Assembly (NCBI GenBank): GCA_947304115.1
Contig: CAMZAE010000005.1
Coordinates: 23,132-87,131, forward strand
From: an uncultured Prevotellaceae bacterium
Lineage (GTDB): Bacteria > Bacteroidota > Bacteroidia > Bacteroidales > Bacteroidaceae
Length of the DNA: 64,000 bases
Direction of reading: 5' to 3'
Shown here: piece after piece, positions 8,557-16,984 of the stretch
Layout: each line of letters opens with the position of its first letter
Position numbering within the stretch: the stretch's first letter is position 1
Made by a program: the position numbers and the translations under genes
The notes under the pieces: model-generated
The model's database searches: none
Told to the model about the DNA's origin: nothing
What the model saw: only the letters and a program-made list of their open reading frames with translations

Positions 8557-10335
8557 ATGAACATACTTGAATTGAGCGAACAGGAGATAATCCGTCGTAA
8601 TAACCTCCAGCAACTGCGCGACCTGGGCATAGATCCCTATCCCGCAGCCGAGTATCCCACTAATGCCTTTAGTACCGAAATCAAAGAGAGCTTCGTTGAC
8701 CTGCCCGTTGTCGGTAAGGACGAGGAAGGTAATGATGTCCGCGAGACTGCAACTCCCGAGAACTCAAGGAATGTCTGCATCGCTGGTCGAATCATGTCGA
8801 AGCGTATCATGGGTAAGGCTGCTTTTGCAGAGTTGCAGGACAGCAAAGGAAGAATACAGGTTTATGTGACTCGCGACGCTCTCGCGAATGGCGAGGACAC
8901 AACCCTCTACAACACCGTCTTCAAGAAATTGCTCGACCTCGGCGACTTCATCGGCATCAAGGGCTATGTGTTCCGCACGCAGACAGGCGAAATCAGCGTT
9001 CATGCACAGGAAATGACCGTCCTGAGCAAGAGCCTTCGTCCGCTGCCCATCGTCAAGACAGATGCCGAGGGCAACGTCTATGACTCCTTCGACGACCCCG
9101 AGCTTCGCTACCGCCAGCGTTATGTGGACCTCGTTGTCAACGATGGCGTGAAGGACACCTTCCTGAAGCGCAGCGCCATCATCCGCACGATGCGAGCTTT
9201 CTTCGACCGCCACGGCTACACCGAGGTCGAGACGCCCACCCTCCAGGCCATCGCCGGCGGCGCAACGGCCCGTCCATTCATCACGCACTTCAACGCCCTG
9301 AACATCCCGATGTATATGCGCATCGCCACCGAGCTTTACCTCAAGAGGCTCATTGTGGGCGGCTTCGAGGGCGTCTATGAAATCGGCAAGAACTTCCGCA
9401 ACGAGGGCATGGACAAGAACCACAACCCCGAGTTCACCTGCATGGAGCTGTACGTCAGCTACAAGGACTACAACTGGATGATGTCCTTCACCGAGCAGCT
9501 CCTCGAGGAGATTTGTGTGGCCGTCAACGGCAAGCCCGAGACAGAGATTGACGGCAAAGTCATCTCGTTCAAGGCTCCCTTCCGCCGTCTGCCCATCCTC
9601 GATGCCATCAAGGAAAAGACGGGCTTCGACTGCGAGGGCAAGAGCGAAGAGGAAATCCGCGACTTCTGCAAGCAGAAAGGCATGGAGGTGGACGAGACGA
9701 TGGGAAAGGGTAAGCTCATCGACGAACTCTTTGGCGAGTTCTGCGAAGGCACGTTCATCCAGCCGACCTTCATCACGGACTATCCCGTCGAGATGTCTCC
9801 GCTCACGAAGATGCACCGCTCAAAGCCCGGCCTGACCGAGCGCTTTGAGTTGATGGTTAACGGCAAGGAACTGGCAAATGCCTACTCCGAGCTGAACGAC
9901 CCCATTGACCAGGAAGAGCGCTTCATCGAGCAAATGAAGCTTGCCGACAAGGGCGACGACGAGGCAATGGTCATCGACCACGACTTCCTCCGTGCCCTGC
10001 AATACGGCATGCCTCCCACCAGCGGCATCGGCATCGGCATCGACCGCCTCACCATGCTTATGACGGGCAAGCCCTTCATCCAGGAAGTCCTCTTCTTCCC
10101 GCAGATGAAGCCCGAAGTGAAGGCGCCTCGCGACAAGGACGAACTCTTCCTCGAGAAAGGCGTTCCAGCCGACATCATCCCCATCCTTCGCAAGGCAGGC
10201 TACAACTTGGTAAGCACCCTGCAAGGCGTCGCTCCCGCCAAGATTCAGCAGCAAATCATCGAAATCATCAAGAAATACAAGCTCGAGGTCGAAAAGCCCT
10301 CGCAAGACTTGATTGCAACTTGGGTAACTGAGTAA
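8557..10335 (+). CDS. lysS: Lysyl-tRNA synthetase, class II
   Basis: Cytosolic enzyme charging tRNA-Lys. The 592-residue protein has the N-terminal OB-fold anticodon domain (about 65-165, [20 protein letters not shown]), then [11 protein letters not shown], motif 2 [20 protein letters not shown], and motif 3 [15 protein letters not shown]. It is about 85 residues longer than the E. coli enzyme because of a C-terminal extension after motif 3 ([20 protein letters not shown]...) that is usual in Bacteroidetes LysS. The start is set by the ATG at 8557 ([14 protein letters not shown]). The 16-base gap to the preceding wall-protein gene and lack of a clear -7 box between them suggest shared transcription. 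Confidence 0.97.
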   Translation: MNILELSEQEIIRRNNLQQLRDLGIDPYPAAEYPTNAFSTEIKESFVDLPVVGKDEEGNDVRETATPENSRNVCIAGRIMSKRIMGKAAFAELQDSKGRIQVYVTRDALANGEDTTLYNTVFKKLLDLGDFIGIKGYVFRTQTGEISVHAQEMTVLSKSLRPLPIVKTDAEGNVYDSFDDPELRYRQRYVDLVVNDGVKDTFLKRSAIIRTMRAFFDRHGYTEVETPTLQAIAGGATARPFITHFNALNIPMYMRIATELYLKRLIVGGFEGVYEIGKNFRNEGMDKNHNPEFTCMELYVSYKDYNWMMSFTEQLLEEICVAVNGKPETEIDGKVISFKAPFRRLPILDAIKEKTGFDCEGKSEEEIRDFCKQKGMEVDETMGKGKLIDELFGEFCEGTFIQPTFITDYPVEMSPLTKMHRSKPGLTERFELMVNGKELANAYSELNDPIDQEERFIEQMKLADKGDDEAMVIDHDFLRALQYGMPPTSGIGIGIDRLTMLMTGKPFIQEVLFFPQMKPEVKAPRDKDELFLEKGVPADIIPILRKAGYNLVSTLQGVAPAKIQQQIIEIIKKYKLEVEKPSQDLIATWVTE

Positions 10336-10440
10336 GTGGGCTTGGAAACGCCCCAGTTATAGCTCATCGGGTGCTCCTTGCGTCTTCTTAGGGTTGTTGC
10401 TGCCAGATCTTCTCGGTTTTTATCGTTTGCCAGTGCAAGA

Positions 10441-10490
10441 GTACGAATAAAAAGTTAAGAATGAGGAATTAAGGGTTAAGAATTTCCTGC
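10441..10490. repeat. AAGAATTAAGG-type short repeats
   Basis: GTTAAGAATGAGGAATTAAG and GGTTAAGAATT are imperfect repeats of a motif also seen at 57066-57130. Confidence 0.55.
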
Positions 10491-10502
10491 TATTTACGCA
10501 TC

Positions 10503-10540
10503 GCTGCCCGAAAGTCTCGCCATTGAGACTTTCGGGCAGC
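10503..10540. terminator. Bidirectional hairpin between lysS and convergent gene
   Basis: Perfect 16-bp stem (GCTGCCCGAAAGTCTC and complement) with a six-base loop between converging genes. Confidence 0.75.
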
Positions 10541-10574
10541 AACAAATAATTAAACGTGTTTCCGTTCTACATTC

Positions 10575-11711
10575 TTATTTGATGATCTTCTTCTTGCCAT
10601 GCACGATGTTGATGCCCCTCTGCGTCCTTTCGAGCCGCTGGCCAGCAACATTGTAGATGACATCATCATTATCAATTGTCAATTTTCCATTTTCAATTCC
10701 AATGATGCCCGTTCCTTCGCCCAGGTTCAGATGGTAGGACTTGGCCTGTGTGCCATCACCTTTCAGACGGAAGTAGGCATGGAAGCCATTGATCTCTGCT
10801 GGCGACTCTGTGGGTTTCTTCAGTTTATTGTCAGAAGATAGGAAGAGCACCATGTCAACATCGTCAGTGACCTGAGTTCTACTGAGCGTGGGGATGAAAT
10901 CCACCACGTCGGTCTCGGTGGGCAGCAGGGCGTCGCTCACGATGACACCGGCGGTGGTCGGGTTCTCCACGTTCTCAGCCACCTTCACCAGGTAGGGCTT
11001 GCCCGCCTCGATGACGGTGGCGTCGGCGAAGTTCAGCGTCAGCACATCGTTCTCCAACTCTGCGCTGGTTAGTTCCTTCACGGTCCAGCCCTCGGGAATG
11101 GCGGTGCTGAACGGAGCAGCAAACGTATTGTACGAACCGGCGCTGAGCGTGCGCGTCAGGGTGACGTCGGCCTCGTAGCCGTCCCACTCTGTCAGTGCAG
11201 CGCTGTTGTCCGTTGTCTCGGAGAGGGCCAATTCGGTCTCATACTCCACCTCCAGCTCCACGTCGAAGGCGGGAGTTGCGGCGAGTGTCCACGTGCCGTC
11301 GGGGTTCTTGGTCAGCTCTACGCCCTCGGTGTAGGCGGTCTCCTCAGCGGTGGCGTAGGTGGTCTCGGCATCGGTCAGCGTCGAGTAGTTTGTCACGAGT
11401 GCCTGCTGGGCGGCGGTCAGCGCGTCGTAGGCCGTGCGTGCTGCGTCGATGAGGGCCTTGCTCTCAGGAGTGTAGGTCACGGTGCCGATGGCTGTTATCA
11501 TGGCGATGACTTCATCGGCTGCCATCTGGTCGAGTTCGGCATCGGTGTAGTATGTCACTTCCAGCTCGACGTCGTATTCGGGCATCGTGCTGAGTGTCCA
11601 CACCGTACCGTCGGCACTGGGCGTGAGGTCGATGGGGTCAGGGTCTTGTGCCCATGCGCCCGTCGCAGCCGTCAGCAGCAGCGCCATGATATATAGAAAT
11701 CTATGTTTCAT
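10575..11711 (-). CDS. Secreted surface protein with sorting-type C-terminus
   Basis: 378 residues with a signal peptide (MKHRFLYIMALLLTAATGAWA). Two related beta segments (TLSTMPEYDVELEVTYY near residue 45 and TLAATPAFDVELEVEYE near 135) flank a three-helix segment (TPESKALIDAARTAYDALTA) that resembles FIVAR-like modules. A beta-rich central part (GSYNTFAAPFSTAIPEGWTV) is followed by a C-terminal VIYNVAGQRLERTQRGINIV segment ending in a basic tail, the form of Bacteroidetes sorting domains. The ENGKLTIDND stretch is encoded by an AT-rich repeat of the kind usually found between genes. It is 55 bases after the BspA-like gene on the same strand, so the two are probably one unit. Function unknown; likely a surface adhesin-type protein. 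Confidence 0.88.
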   Translation of the reverse strand: MKHRFLYIMALLLTAATGAWAQDPDPIDLTPSADGTVWTLSTMPEYDVELEVTYYTDAELDQMAADEVIAMITAIGTVTYTPESKALIDAARTAYDALTAAQQALVTNYSTLTDAETTYATAEETAYTEGVELTKNPDGTWTLAATPAFDVELEVEYETELALSETTDNSAALTEWDGYEADVTLTRTLSAGSYNTFAAPFSTAIPEGWTVKELTSAELENDVLTLNFADATVIEAGKPYLVKVAENVENPTTAGVIVSDALLPTETDVVDFIPTLSRTQVTDDVDMVLFLSSDNKLKKPTESPAEINGFHAYFRLKGDGTQAKSYHLNLGEGTGIIGIENGKLTIDNDDVIYNVAGQRLERTQRGINIVHGKKKIIK

Positions 11712-11738
11712 TGTTCTTTAATGTTTTAATTTTATGTT

Positions 11739-11756
11739 ATTATATATATACGCGCG
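11739..11756. repeat. TA-run/CGCGCG element, intergenic copy
   Basis: ATTATATATATACGCGCG, nearly identical (one TA shorter) to a stretch inside the kinase coding region at 20714-20733. Confidence 0.6.
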
Positions 11757-11766
11757 AGTGAGGCGA

Positions 11767-14217
11767 TTACCAAGCGAGGCAGGCACGAACAAGAAGGTTG
11801 TCGGTCTTAAGGCTCTGGCTATCGGTGACGATTTCGTCATAGCCGTTGATGCCCCAGGTGCGGGCACTTTCGTCAATGGCGCCCTGCGTAGACAACCAGT
11901 ATTGGCCTGTCATGATTTGGGTTTCGTGATCAAAGTGGACCGTCGGGATGGCTGTGCCTCCGGCATTTGTGATAGCGCTGTTCAGAGATGAACCGCTATT
12001 AGCGTTTTTGACCAGTGTCCACTCCTCCTGGCTGGGCAGTTTCCATGTCTGGCCTTCGACGGCAGGCGTGTGTGCGGCGGCTCCGCTTTCACCGCAGGCC
12101 GTAGCCCAGTCCATCATGCTGGCTTCGTCGGTGAGTGCAATGGCCAGACCGTTGGCACCGTTCTTATAGACCACCACGCCCGCAGCAGTCACGCCCGAGG
12201 GCAGGTTGTCCTTGTCGGCCACGTCGTAAGCCTTGCCGTCGGTGCCCACAATCATGCCCTGTGTGGATTCAGCCAACGTATAGGCGGTTGGGCCAGCCGG
12301 AGCCGGATAGGTGAACGGGCTTTCGGTGATAGCGCCTACCACGCCACCGATGGTCACCGTGCCGCAGGAGCCGCTGGAACTGGCTCCGATGCTGTAGGGT
12401 GCCTCGAAGCCCTTTGTGGCCGTCACGCTGGTTACGTTGCTGGTGATGGTGATGTCGCCGCAATTCGCAGAACTGGCACCGCCTATACCGGGACAGCCAT
12501 AGCCGCCAGTAGCCGCAACGGTGCCGCCGCTGATGGTGATGTTGCCGCATGCAGTGTTGTATGCGGCGCCTATGCCCGGACCGTCGGTGCTCGTGGCATT
12601 GATGATGCCGCCCTCAATGTTGATGGCACAGCCAGCATATCCGTATCCTGCGCCGATTGCCGGGCCGCTACCAGACGTGATGTTCAGCACGCCGGTATTG
12701 CCCTGAATGGTGAGCGACGTGCCGCTACCGCCGCTCATCTCGATGCCGGCTGCCCCGAATTCATCAGCGGCATACAGGTTGTTCGTGGTTCCGTCGGCCA
12801 GGATGATGGTGGCGTTGCCTAAGCAGATGATGCTACGTCCAAAAGCTGTAATGTTTACGCCGCTGAGGGTCACCGTGGCGTTGTTGGCGATAATGATGAC
12901 GTTCGTAGTTGCTTCGCCGGTTCCCGTGATGAGCCAATGCTTACCAGTTGGCACGGTCACATCTTCCCAATTATTTAATTCAGGATCATAAGTATTGATG
13001 TTCAGGGTATTGTCGTAACTGGGAACAGCCGGAGCCTTCTTCACGGCCTTGACGCTCTTCACCTTCTTCAAGCCTGAGTACTTGAGGCTGACCTGAGTGC
13101 CCTCGGCCACGCCCTCAAGGGGCAGTTTCTGATACTCCGTTGCGTCGCCAGCCTTACCCGTCCAGTTGTCAGCATCCTCGGTGTTCTCAGCGAAAGAAAC
13201 GGTGTAGGTGGAAGACTCTTCTGAGCCGCCGCTGCTGCCGCCGATGCTGAGGAAATCGTTCTGGCTGTCGCTGGTCAGGTAAGCATTGCCCACGGGTACT
13301 ATATCACCCGAAGCCACCTTGTAGAAGCCCAAGCCGCTTGTGCCGTTGTCCAGCACGTAGAATGTGCCGTCGCTCGTCGCACCTGCAGCAGCAGAAACAC
13401 CCGTCAGAGAATTGTCTTGCGTGTCGCTGCTGGCGGATGTCGTCAGCGTCATCACAGGATTGCCGCCTGTCGTTTTCAGGACAACGGCTGTGCCAGCGTC
13501 CACAATTCCGTTATCGACTTTATTCAGCGTCAATGCTGTGCCGCTGAGGGCCACCTTGAACACCTCCGTGTTCGCATCGGCCTGGAAGCCGTAGGCATTA
13601 TTGTAGAACGTCGTCCATTTGGCTCCGTCTGCCGAGGTCGCCGTGAGGTTCATCGTCACCGTCGCGCCGTCCTTGATATCATCAAAGGCACCGCTACCAA
13701 TATACGGGTTGCTGTTCAGAGTAGCCGTAGCCAGATTGTTGCACATGTTAAAGGCTCTTTGCCCGATGCTCGTCACGCTGGCGGGAAGAGTGATCGACCC
13801 CAGGCTGATGCAACCATAGAAAGCACTATTGCCAATGCTTGTCAAACTGGAACCATCGGCAATGGTGACTGACGTCATGCCAGTGCAGGTTTGAAAGGCT
13901 TGATTGCCGATGCTTGTCACGCTGGCGGGAATGGTAGCAGATGCTAAATTGGTGCAATTGAGGAACGCACTTGTGCCGATGTGAGTCACGCCTTCCTCGA
14001 CCACGACGCTTGTGATGGATTGGAGGGAGTTATACCATGGTCGTTGTCTCTGGGTCGTATTCGCCATGGCTCCGTTGCCGTCGCCGCTTGTCTTCGAGAC
14101 GGTCAGCACGCCGTCAGAAAGATTCACTGTGCAGTCGCCACTGGTCCACGGCTGCGCCCACGCGCCCGTCACTGCCACCATGAGCAGCACGAGCAATGAA
14201 AGTAATTTCTTTCTCAT
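11767..14217 (-). CDS. BspA-like leucine-rich repeat surface protein with FISUMP-like tail
   Basis: 816 residues with a signal peptide (MRKKLLSLLVLLMVAVTGAWA). Residues about 60-180 hold LRR_5/BspA-type repeats (VEEGVTHIGTSAFLNCTNLA, TLPASVTSIGQRAFNMCNNL), a family used for binding host or bacterial surfaces. The centre has a Thr/Ser-rich beta region, and about 470-640 is a likely right-handed beta-helix with repeating GIGA/ITISGG turns and paired Cys. The last 150 residues (WKLPSQEEWTLVKN ... YWLST ... RTWGINGY ... VRACLAW) resemble the Fibrobacter-type paralogous (FISUMP/DUF1566) domain, here without a sorting tail. The gene lies upstream of, and probably in one transcript with, the sorting-domain protein at 10575. 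Confidence 0.9.
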   Translation of the reverse strand: MRKKLLSLLVLLMVAVTGAWAQPWTSGDCTVNLSDGVLTVSKTSGDGNGAMANTTQRQRPWYNSLQSITSVVVEEGVTHIGTSAFLNCTNLASATIPASVTSIGNQAFQTCTGMTSVTIADGSSLTSIGNSAFYGCISLGSITLPASVTSIGQRAFNMCNNLATATLNSNPYIGSGAFDDIKDGATVTMNLTATSADGAKWTTFYNNAYGFQADANTEVFKVALSGTALTLNKVDNGIVDAGTAVVLKTTGGNPVMTLTTSASSDTQDNSLTGVSAAAGATSDGTFYVLDNGTSGLGFYKVASGDIVPVGNAYLTSDSQNDFLSIGGSSGGSEESSTYTVSFAENTEDADNWTGKAGDATEYQKLPLEGVAEGTQVSLKYSGLKKVKSVKAVKKAPAVPSYDNTLNINTYDPELNNWEDVTVPTGKHWLITGTGEATTNVIIIANNATVTLSGVNITAFGRSIICLGNATIILADGTTNNLYAADEFGAAGIEMSGGSGTSLTIQGNTGVLNITSGSGPAIGAGYGYAGCAINIEGGIINATSTDGPGIGAAYNTACGNITISGGTVAATGGYGCPGIGGASSANCGDITITSNVTSVTATKGFEAPYSIGASSSGSCGTVTIGGVVGAITESPFTYPAPAGPTAYTLAESTQGMIVGTDGKAYDVADKDNLPSGVTAAGVVVYKNGANGLAIALTDEASMMDWATACGESGAAAHTPAVEGQTWKLPSQEEWTLVKNANSGSSLNSAITNAGGTAIPTVHFDHETQIMTGQYWLSTQGAIDESARTWGINGYDEIVTDSQSLKTDNLLVRACLAW

Positions 14218-14382
14218 AATTCTTTTAATTTAATTAGTTAATAATGTTATAGATTTAAAACACTTTTGTTGTTCAGTCATTGCAGCCGATGTCCTGCGCC
14301 GTAGCCTCGGCAGTCGGTTCCCCGGGCAGGTCCGTCTATACATTTATATATATGGCACGGAATAAATGGCATTTTTCATCTG
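14218..14382 (-). other. 5' leader of the BspA-like gene
   Basis: About 160 bases between the -7 box at 14383-14390 and the start codon. No gene is seen; it contains a GC-rich patch and a run of TA steps. Confidence 0.5.
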
Positions 14383-14390
14383 CAAAGATA
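14383..14390 (-). promoter_or_regulatory. -7 box of BspA-like operon
   Basis: TATCTTTG on the minus strand, just after the terminator of the upstream gene. Confidence 0.7.
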
Positions 14391-14392
14391 GC

Positions 14393-14428
14393 AAAAAAAG
14401 ACCTGTCTTGCAAGGCAAAAACAGGTCT
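14393..14428 (-). terminator. Intrinsic terminator of the TPR-AraC gene
   Basis: On the minus strand AGACCTGT, a 14-base loop, ACAGGTCT and then a run of seven T. Confidence 0.85.
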
Positions 14429-14519
14429 CAGACAAACTTGAAAGTGTTTTCAAACAAACTTGGAAGTCCGACAGACAAACTTGAACATCTGGCAGACAAA
14501 CTTGAACGTCCGACAGGCA
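14428..14519. repeat. Four 21-22 bp tandem repeats
   Basis: Four degenerate units of CAGACAAACTTGAA plus seven or eight variable bases sit between the stop of the TPR-AraC gene and its terminator, hence in its 3' UTR. Confidence 0.8.
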
Positions 14520-14524
14520 AAATA

Positions 14525-16162
14525 TCATCCCTCCTCGCGCTCCATGGCATTCCGGCGGTAGTCGGAGGGAGACATGCCGAAGCACTGGCGGAAGCTGGTG
14601 CTGAAGTAGGTGCCGCGGCTGAAACCGCAACGGCTGGCGACTTCGCTGATGCTCATGTCGGGATTCTCCACGAGGAGACGGGCACCGTAGTCGAGACGCA
14701 TCTGCTGGATGTGGCTGCTCATCTTGGCGTGCTGGCCGACACTGGAGAAGATGGCGCCCACGCGCTCCTTCGACAGATTGAAGCGATTCATGATGGTGTC
14801 TCGTCCGAAGTCGGGGGCGGTGAAGAGGTGTTCGCGGATGATGGTGTCGCGGATGTAGTGGTAGAGCTCCTCGTCGGTCATCTGTTTTGTATCCTGCGGC
14901 ATTGGAGCGGCGTCGGCTTGCTGCGCAATCTCCTTGTACTTCAGGGCATTGGCAATCTGCCGCGCGAGGATGCGGTTCTTGCGGCGGATGGACCTGTTCT
15001 TGACAGCGACGGTGACGGCAAGGGCTGCTACGGCAAGCAGTACGGCTATCACGCTATACAGAATATAGCGCTGGCGGGTGTTCTCGGCCTCCTGCTGCAT
15101 GATGGTCTGCTCCTGCTCCTTCTCGTGATAGACGGCGGCCAGCTCCTGAGCCGTGTGCCTGGCCTTGCGGCTCTTCAGCGTGTCCTGTATCTCCAGCACC
15201 TGCTCGTAGAGGGTGGCGGCCTGCTCGCTGTTTCCCATCTGATGACAGACGTCGGCCAGCCCCCACTTGGCGGTGTTCATCATCTCGCCCAGCGTGTCGC
15301 CATGCAGGCGTATGCGCTCGATGAGGTCGGCGTAGATGGCGGCAGCCTCGCGCAGGAGTCCGCGCCTCTTCATGTAATCCACAATGAAATAGTCGCGCGT
15401 GTGGCTGCCCTCGTACTCCACAGCCTTCCACGCGGCGTAGGCAGAGTCGGCGCGCTGGAAATATGCGCGCTGTTCGCTGCCGGAACTGTTAATTCCCATC
15501 CGAGCCAGCAGAGCCGCCTTCTTCGCCAACGCCATGCGGCGGTCGATGAGCTGCTGATTCTGTGCTGCTCCCCAGCGCGTGCCCTGCATCGTGAGCCGCA
15601 GGTTGCGCTCGCAGGTCAGGAGCGCGCTGTCGTAGTCCTTCATCTCGCTATACATGGTCGTCAGCAGGTTCAGGAAGCCGTGCGTCAGGTGGTCAGTATT
15701 GCCGCGGTCGGTCTTGGCAATGAGGTCAATAGCCTCGTTGACGTACTGGATGCCCTTTGCGCGGTCGCCCTCGAAGAAAATGTTCTGGCCCATCGATACC
15801 AGCGCCATGGCGTGGAAGTAGCTGTTGCCCGTCTCCTTAGCCAGATCGAGTTGCTGCTGCAACCACTTGGTCTCTTCGGCCTTATGACCGGAAAGTTCGC
15901 TGGCATTGCTGAGCGAGCTGAGCACGTTGAGCTTCTTCTCGCTGTCGGCTTTGGCCACAGGATTGTTCAGCAGTTGCAGGTAGAGGTCGTAGGCATCACG
16001 GAACTGCATGGAATTATGCAACGAGTCGGCCACTCGCATCGTCTGGTCGAATTCCGCGGTGTCGGCCTCGCCAGCCCCGCCCTTCGTGTCAGCGCATCCC
16101 GCGCACCCCGTGGCCAAAACCGCCACAGCCATAAGGAAAACAAGGATTAAATTCTGTCTCAT
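14525..16162 (-). CDS. Lipoprotein-type TPR/transmembrane AraC-family regulator
   Basis: 545 residues with an unusual order: an N-terminal lipoprotein signal (LILVFLMAVAVLATGCAGCA, Cys near residue 20), a TPR array (about 40-335), one transmembrane helix (LYSVIAVLLAVAALAVTVAV, about 340-360), a short linker and a C-terminal AraC-type HTH pair (LYHYIRD ... MSISEVASRCGFSRGTYFSTSFRQCFGMSPSDYRR). The topology implies a periplasmic sensor anchored to the membrane with a cytoplasmic DNA-binding domain, a layout known among Bacteroidetes TPR-HTH regulators. Its targets are unknown; the adjacent downstream surface-protein operon is a candidate. A decayed, internally deleted copy lies at 16730-16890. 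Confidence 0.9.
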   Translation of the reverse strand: MRQNLILVFLMAVAVLATGCAGCADTKGGAGEADTAEFDQTMRVADSLHNSMQFRDAYDLYLQLLNNPVAKADSEKKLNVLSSLSNASELSGHKAEETKWLQQQLDLAKETGNSYFHAMALVSMGQNIFFEGDRAKGIQYVNEAIDLIAKTDRGNTDHLTHGFLNLLTTMYSEMKDYDSALLTCERNLRLTMQGTRWGAAQNQQLIDRRMALAKKAALLARMGINSSGSEQRAYFQRADSAYAAWKAVEYEGSHTRDYFIVDYMKRRGLLREAAAIYADLIERIRLHGDTLGEMMNTAKWGLADVCHQMGNSEQAATLYEQVLEIQDTLKSRKARHTAQELAAVYHEKEQEQTIMQQEAENTRQRYILYSVIAVLLAVAALAVTVAVKNRSIRRKNRILARQIANALKYKEIAQQADAAPMPQDTKQMTDEELYHYIRDTIIREHLFTAPDFGRDTIMNRFNLSKERVGAIFSSVGQHAKMSSHIQQMRLDYGARLLVENPDMSISEVASRCGFSRGTYFSTSFRQCFGMSPSDYRRNAMEREEG

Positions 16163-16234
16163 AATATTAGTTGGTTGTTGATGAAATTATATTCGGTTGT
16201 CGTCTCACGACGCGTGATTCAGCATTTCTGCCTG

Positions 16235-16242
16235 TAAAGATA
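16235..16242 (-). promoter_or_regulatory. Possible -7 box of TPR-AraC gene
   Basis: TATCTTTA, one base off the consensus, about 73 bases before the start codon. Confidence 0.45.
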
Positions 16243-16358
16243 CACATTTTTACTAAATTCTCTCGCATCCCCCGCCCAGAAATCAGCAATAAATATGCAA
16301 AAAACGATTAGGCGGTGAATTCCCATGAATTATCCGTGCTCGAAGCCCCAAACGCAAA

Positions 16359-16387
16359 CCGCCGCGACTCCCTTCGGAATCTCGGCG
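16359..16387 (-). terminator. GC-rich hairpin after the small-ORF pair
   Basis: CCGCCG and CGGCGG form a stem followed on the minus strand by TTTGCGTTT. Confidence 0.55.
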
Positions 16388-16433
16388 GCTAATTCCCTTT
16401 TAAGGCTCACAGGCTGTCGCCCATGTCAATGAA

Positions 16434-16544
16434 TCAGAGCAGTCCGTTCATTCGTCTCCACTCTTTACCTTTAGGGGTGTAGAGATAAATAATAGCAATA
16501 GTGCAGGGCACAACTACGAATAGTCCAACTAAATACATTCCCAT
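16434..16544 (-). CDS. 36-residue single-pass membrane protein
   Basis: Short ORF from ATG 16544 to TGA 16434. The product starts MGMYLVGLFVVVPCTIAIIY, one hydrophobic helix, and ends with a short basic tail TPKGKEWRRMNGLL. It starts five bases after the stop of another tiny ORF, and a promoter (TATATTTG) and a GC-rich terminator frame the pair, which argues for a real transcription unit. No family recognised. The positive-inside rule would place the C-terminus in the cytoplasm. Confidence 0.5.
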   Translation of the reverse strand: MGMYLVGLFVVVPCTIAIIYLYTPKGKEWRRMNGLL

Positions 16545-16549
16545 ATTAC

Positions 16550-16636
16550 TTATTTCGGTTCCTCCGCTTGCACCGCCTCCATCTGCTTGTTGGGCTGTGG
16601 CTTCTGCGGCTTTGATTTCTCGCGTCTCGTCGTCAT
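16550..16636 (-). CDS. 28-residue charged small ORF
   Basis: ATG 16636 to TAA 16550, about 28 bases after the TATATTTG box. The product begins MTTRREKSKPQKPQPNK and ends AVQAEEPK: basic then acidic, with no hydrophobic part. It may be a real peptide or only a leader for the membrane ORF that follows after five bases. Confidence 0.35.
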   Translation of the reverse strand: MTTRREKSKPQKPQPNKQMEAVQAEEPK

Positions 16637-16663
16637 AAACGTCGATTCTTTGTTATCACGGTG

Positions 16664-16671
16664 CAAATATA
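16664..16671 (-). promoter_or_regulatory. -7 box of small-ORF pair
   Basis: TATATTTG on the minus strand matches TAnnTTTG; expected start near 16657. Confidence 0.65.
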
Positions 16672-16729
16672 CGACTTTTTCCCGATAATCGCTCTTTTTC
16701 ACACGAATTTCCATTCGTTGCCCGTGATT

Positions 16730-16890
16730 TTACTGATTCTGCGGGGCAGACTGGCGGAACTCGGTGGGCGTCATGCCGAAGCGGCGACGGAAACATTTGC
16801 CGCCCCGTCCTTCATGTCAGCGCATCCCGCACAGCCTGTGGTCAAAGCGGCCACGGCCATAACAAAGCCAAAGATTAAATTCTGTCGCAT
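16730..16890 (-). pseudogene. Internally deleted copy of the TPR-AraC lipoprotein regulator
   Basis: The first 30 codons (MRQNLIFGFVMAVAALTTGC AG...) repeat the lipoprotein signal of the gene at 14525-16162 almost exactly. They run, after a junction near 16797, into codons in another frame for KCFRRRFGMTPTEFRQS, the extreme C-terminus of an AraC HTH domain, followed by APQNQ and a stop. About 500 codons (TPR array, transmembrane helix, most of the HTH) are missing and the two ends are out of frame, so the remnant cannot make a regulator; it could still encode a 39-residue lipoprotein-like peptide. It is a relic of a duplicated regulator. Confidence 0.85.
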
Positions 16891-16984
16891 AGCTCTTGTT
16901 GGTTATCAATGATTTTTGATTTGGTTGTTGTTTTATGCATGAGATACACATTAATTATTATATAAAGGTGGCGGGTATGATGGA

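Noticed and set aside
8764..9816. 350-codon minus-strand frame across lysS
   Set aside because: Antisense shadow of lysS; Val/Ala/Leu-rich with no domain.
14366..16150. 594-codon open frame on the plus strand
   Set aside because: Antisense of the TPR-AraC regulator gene; a GC-rich third-position effect, no family features.
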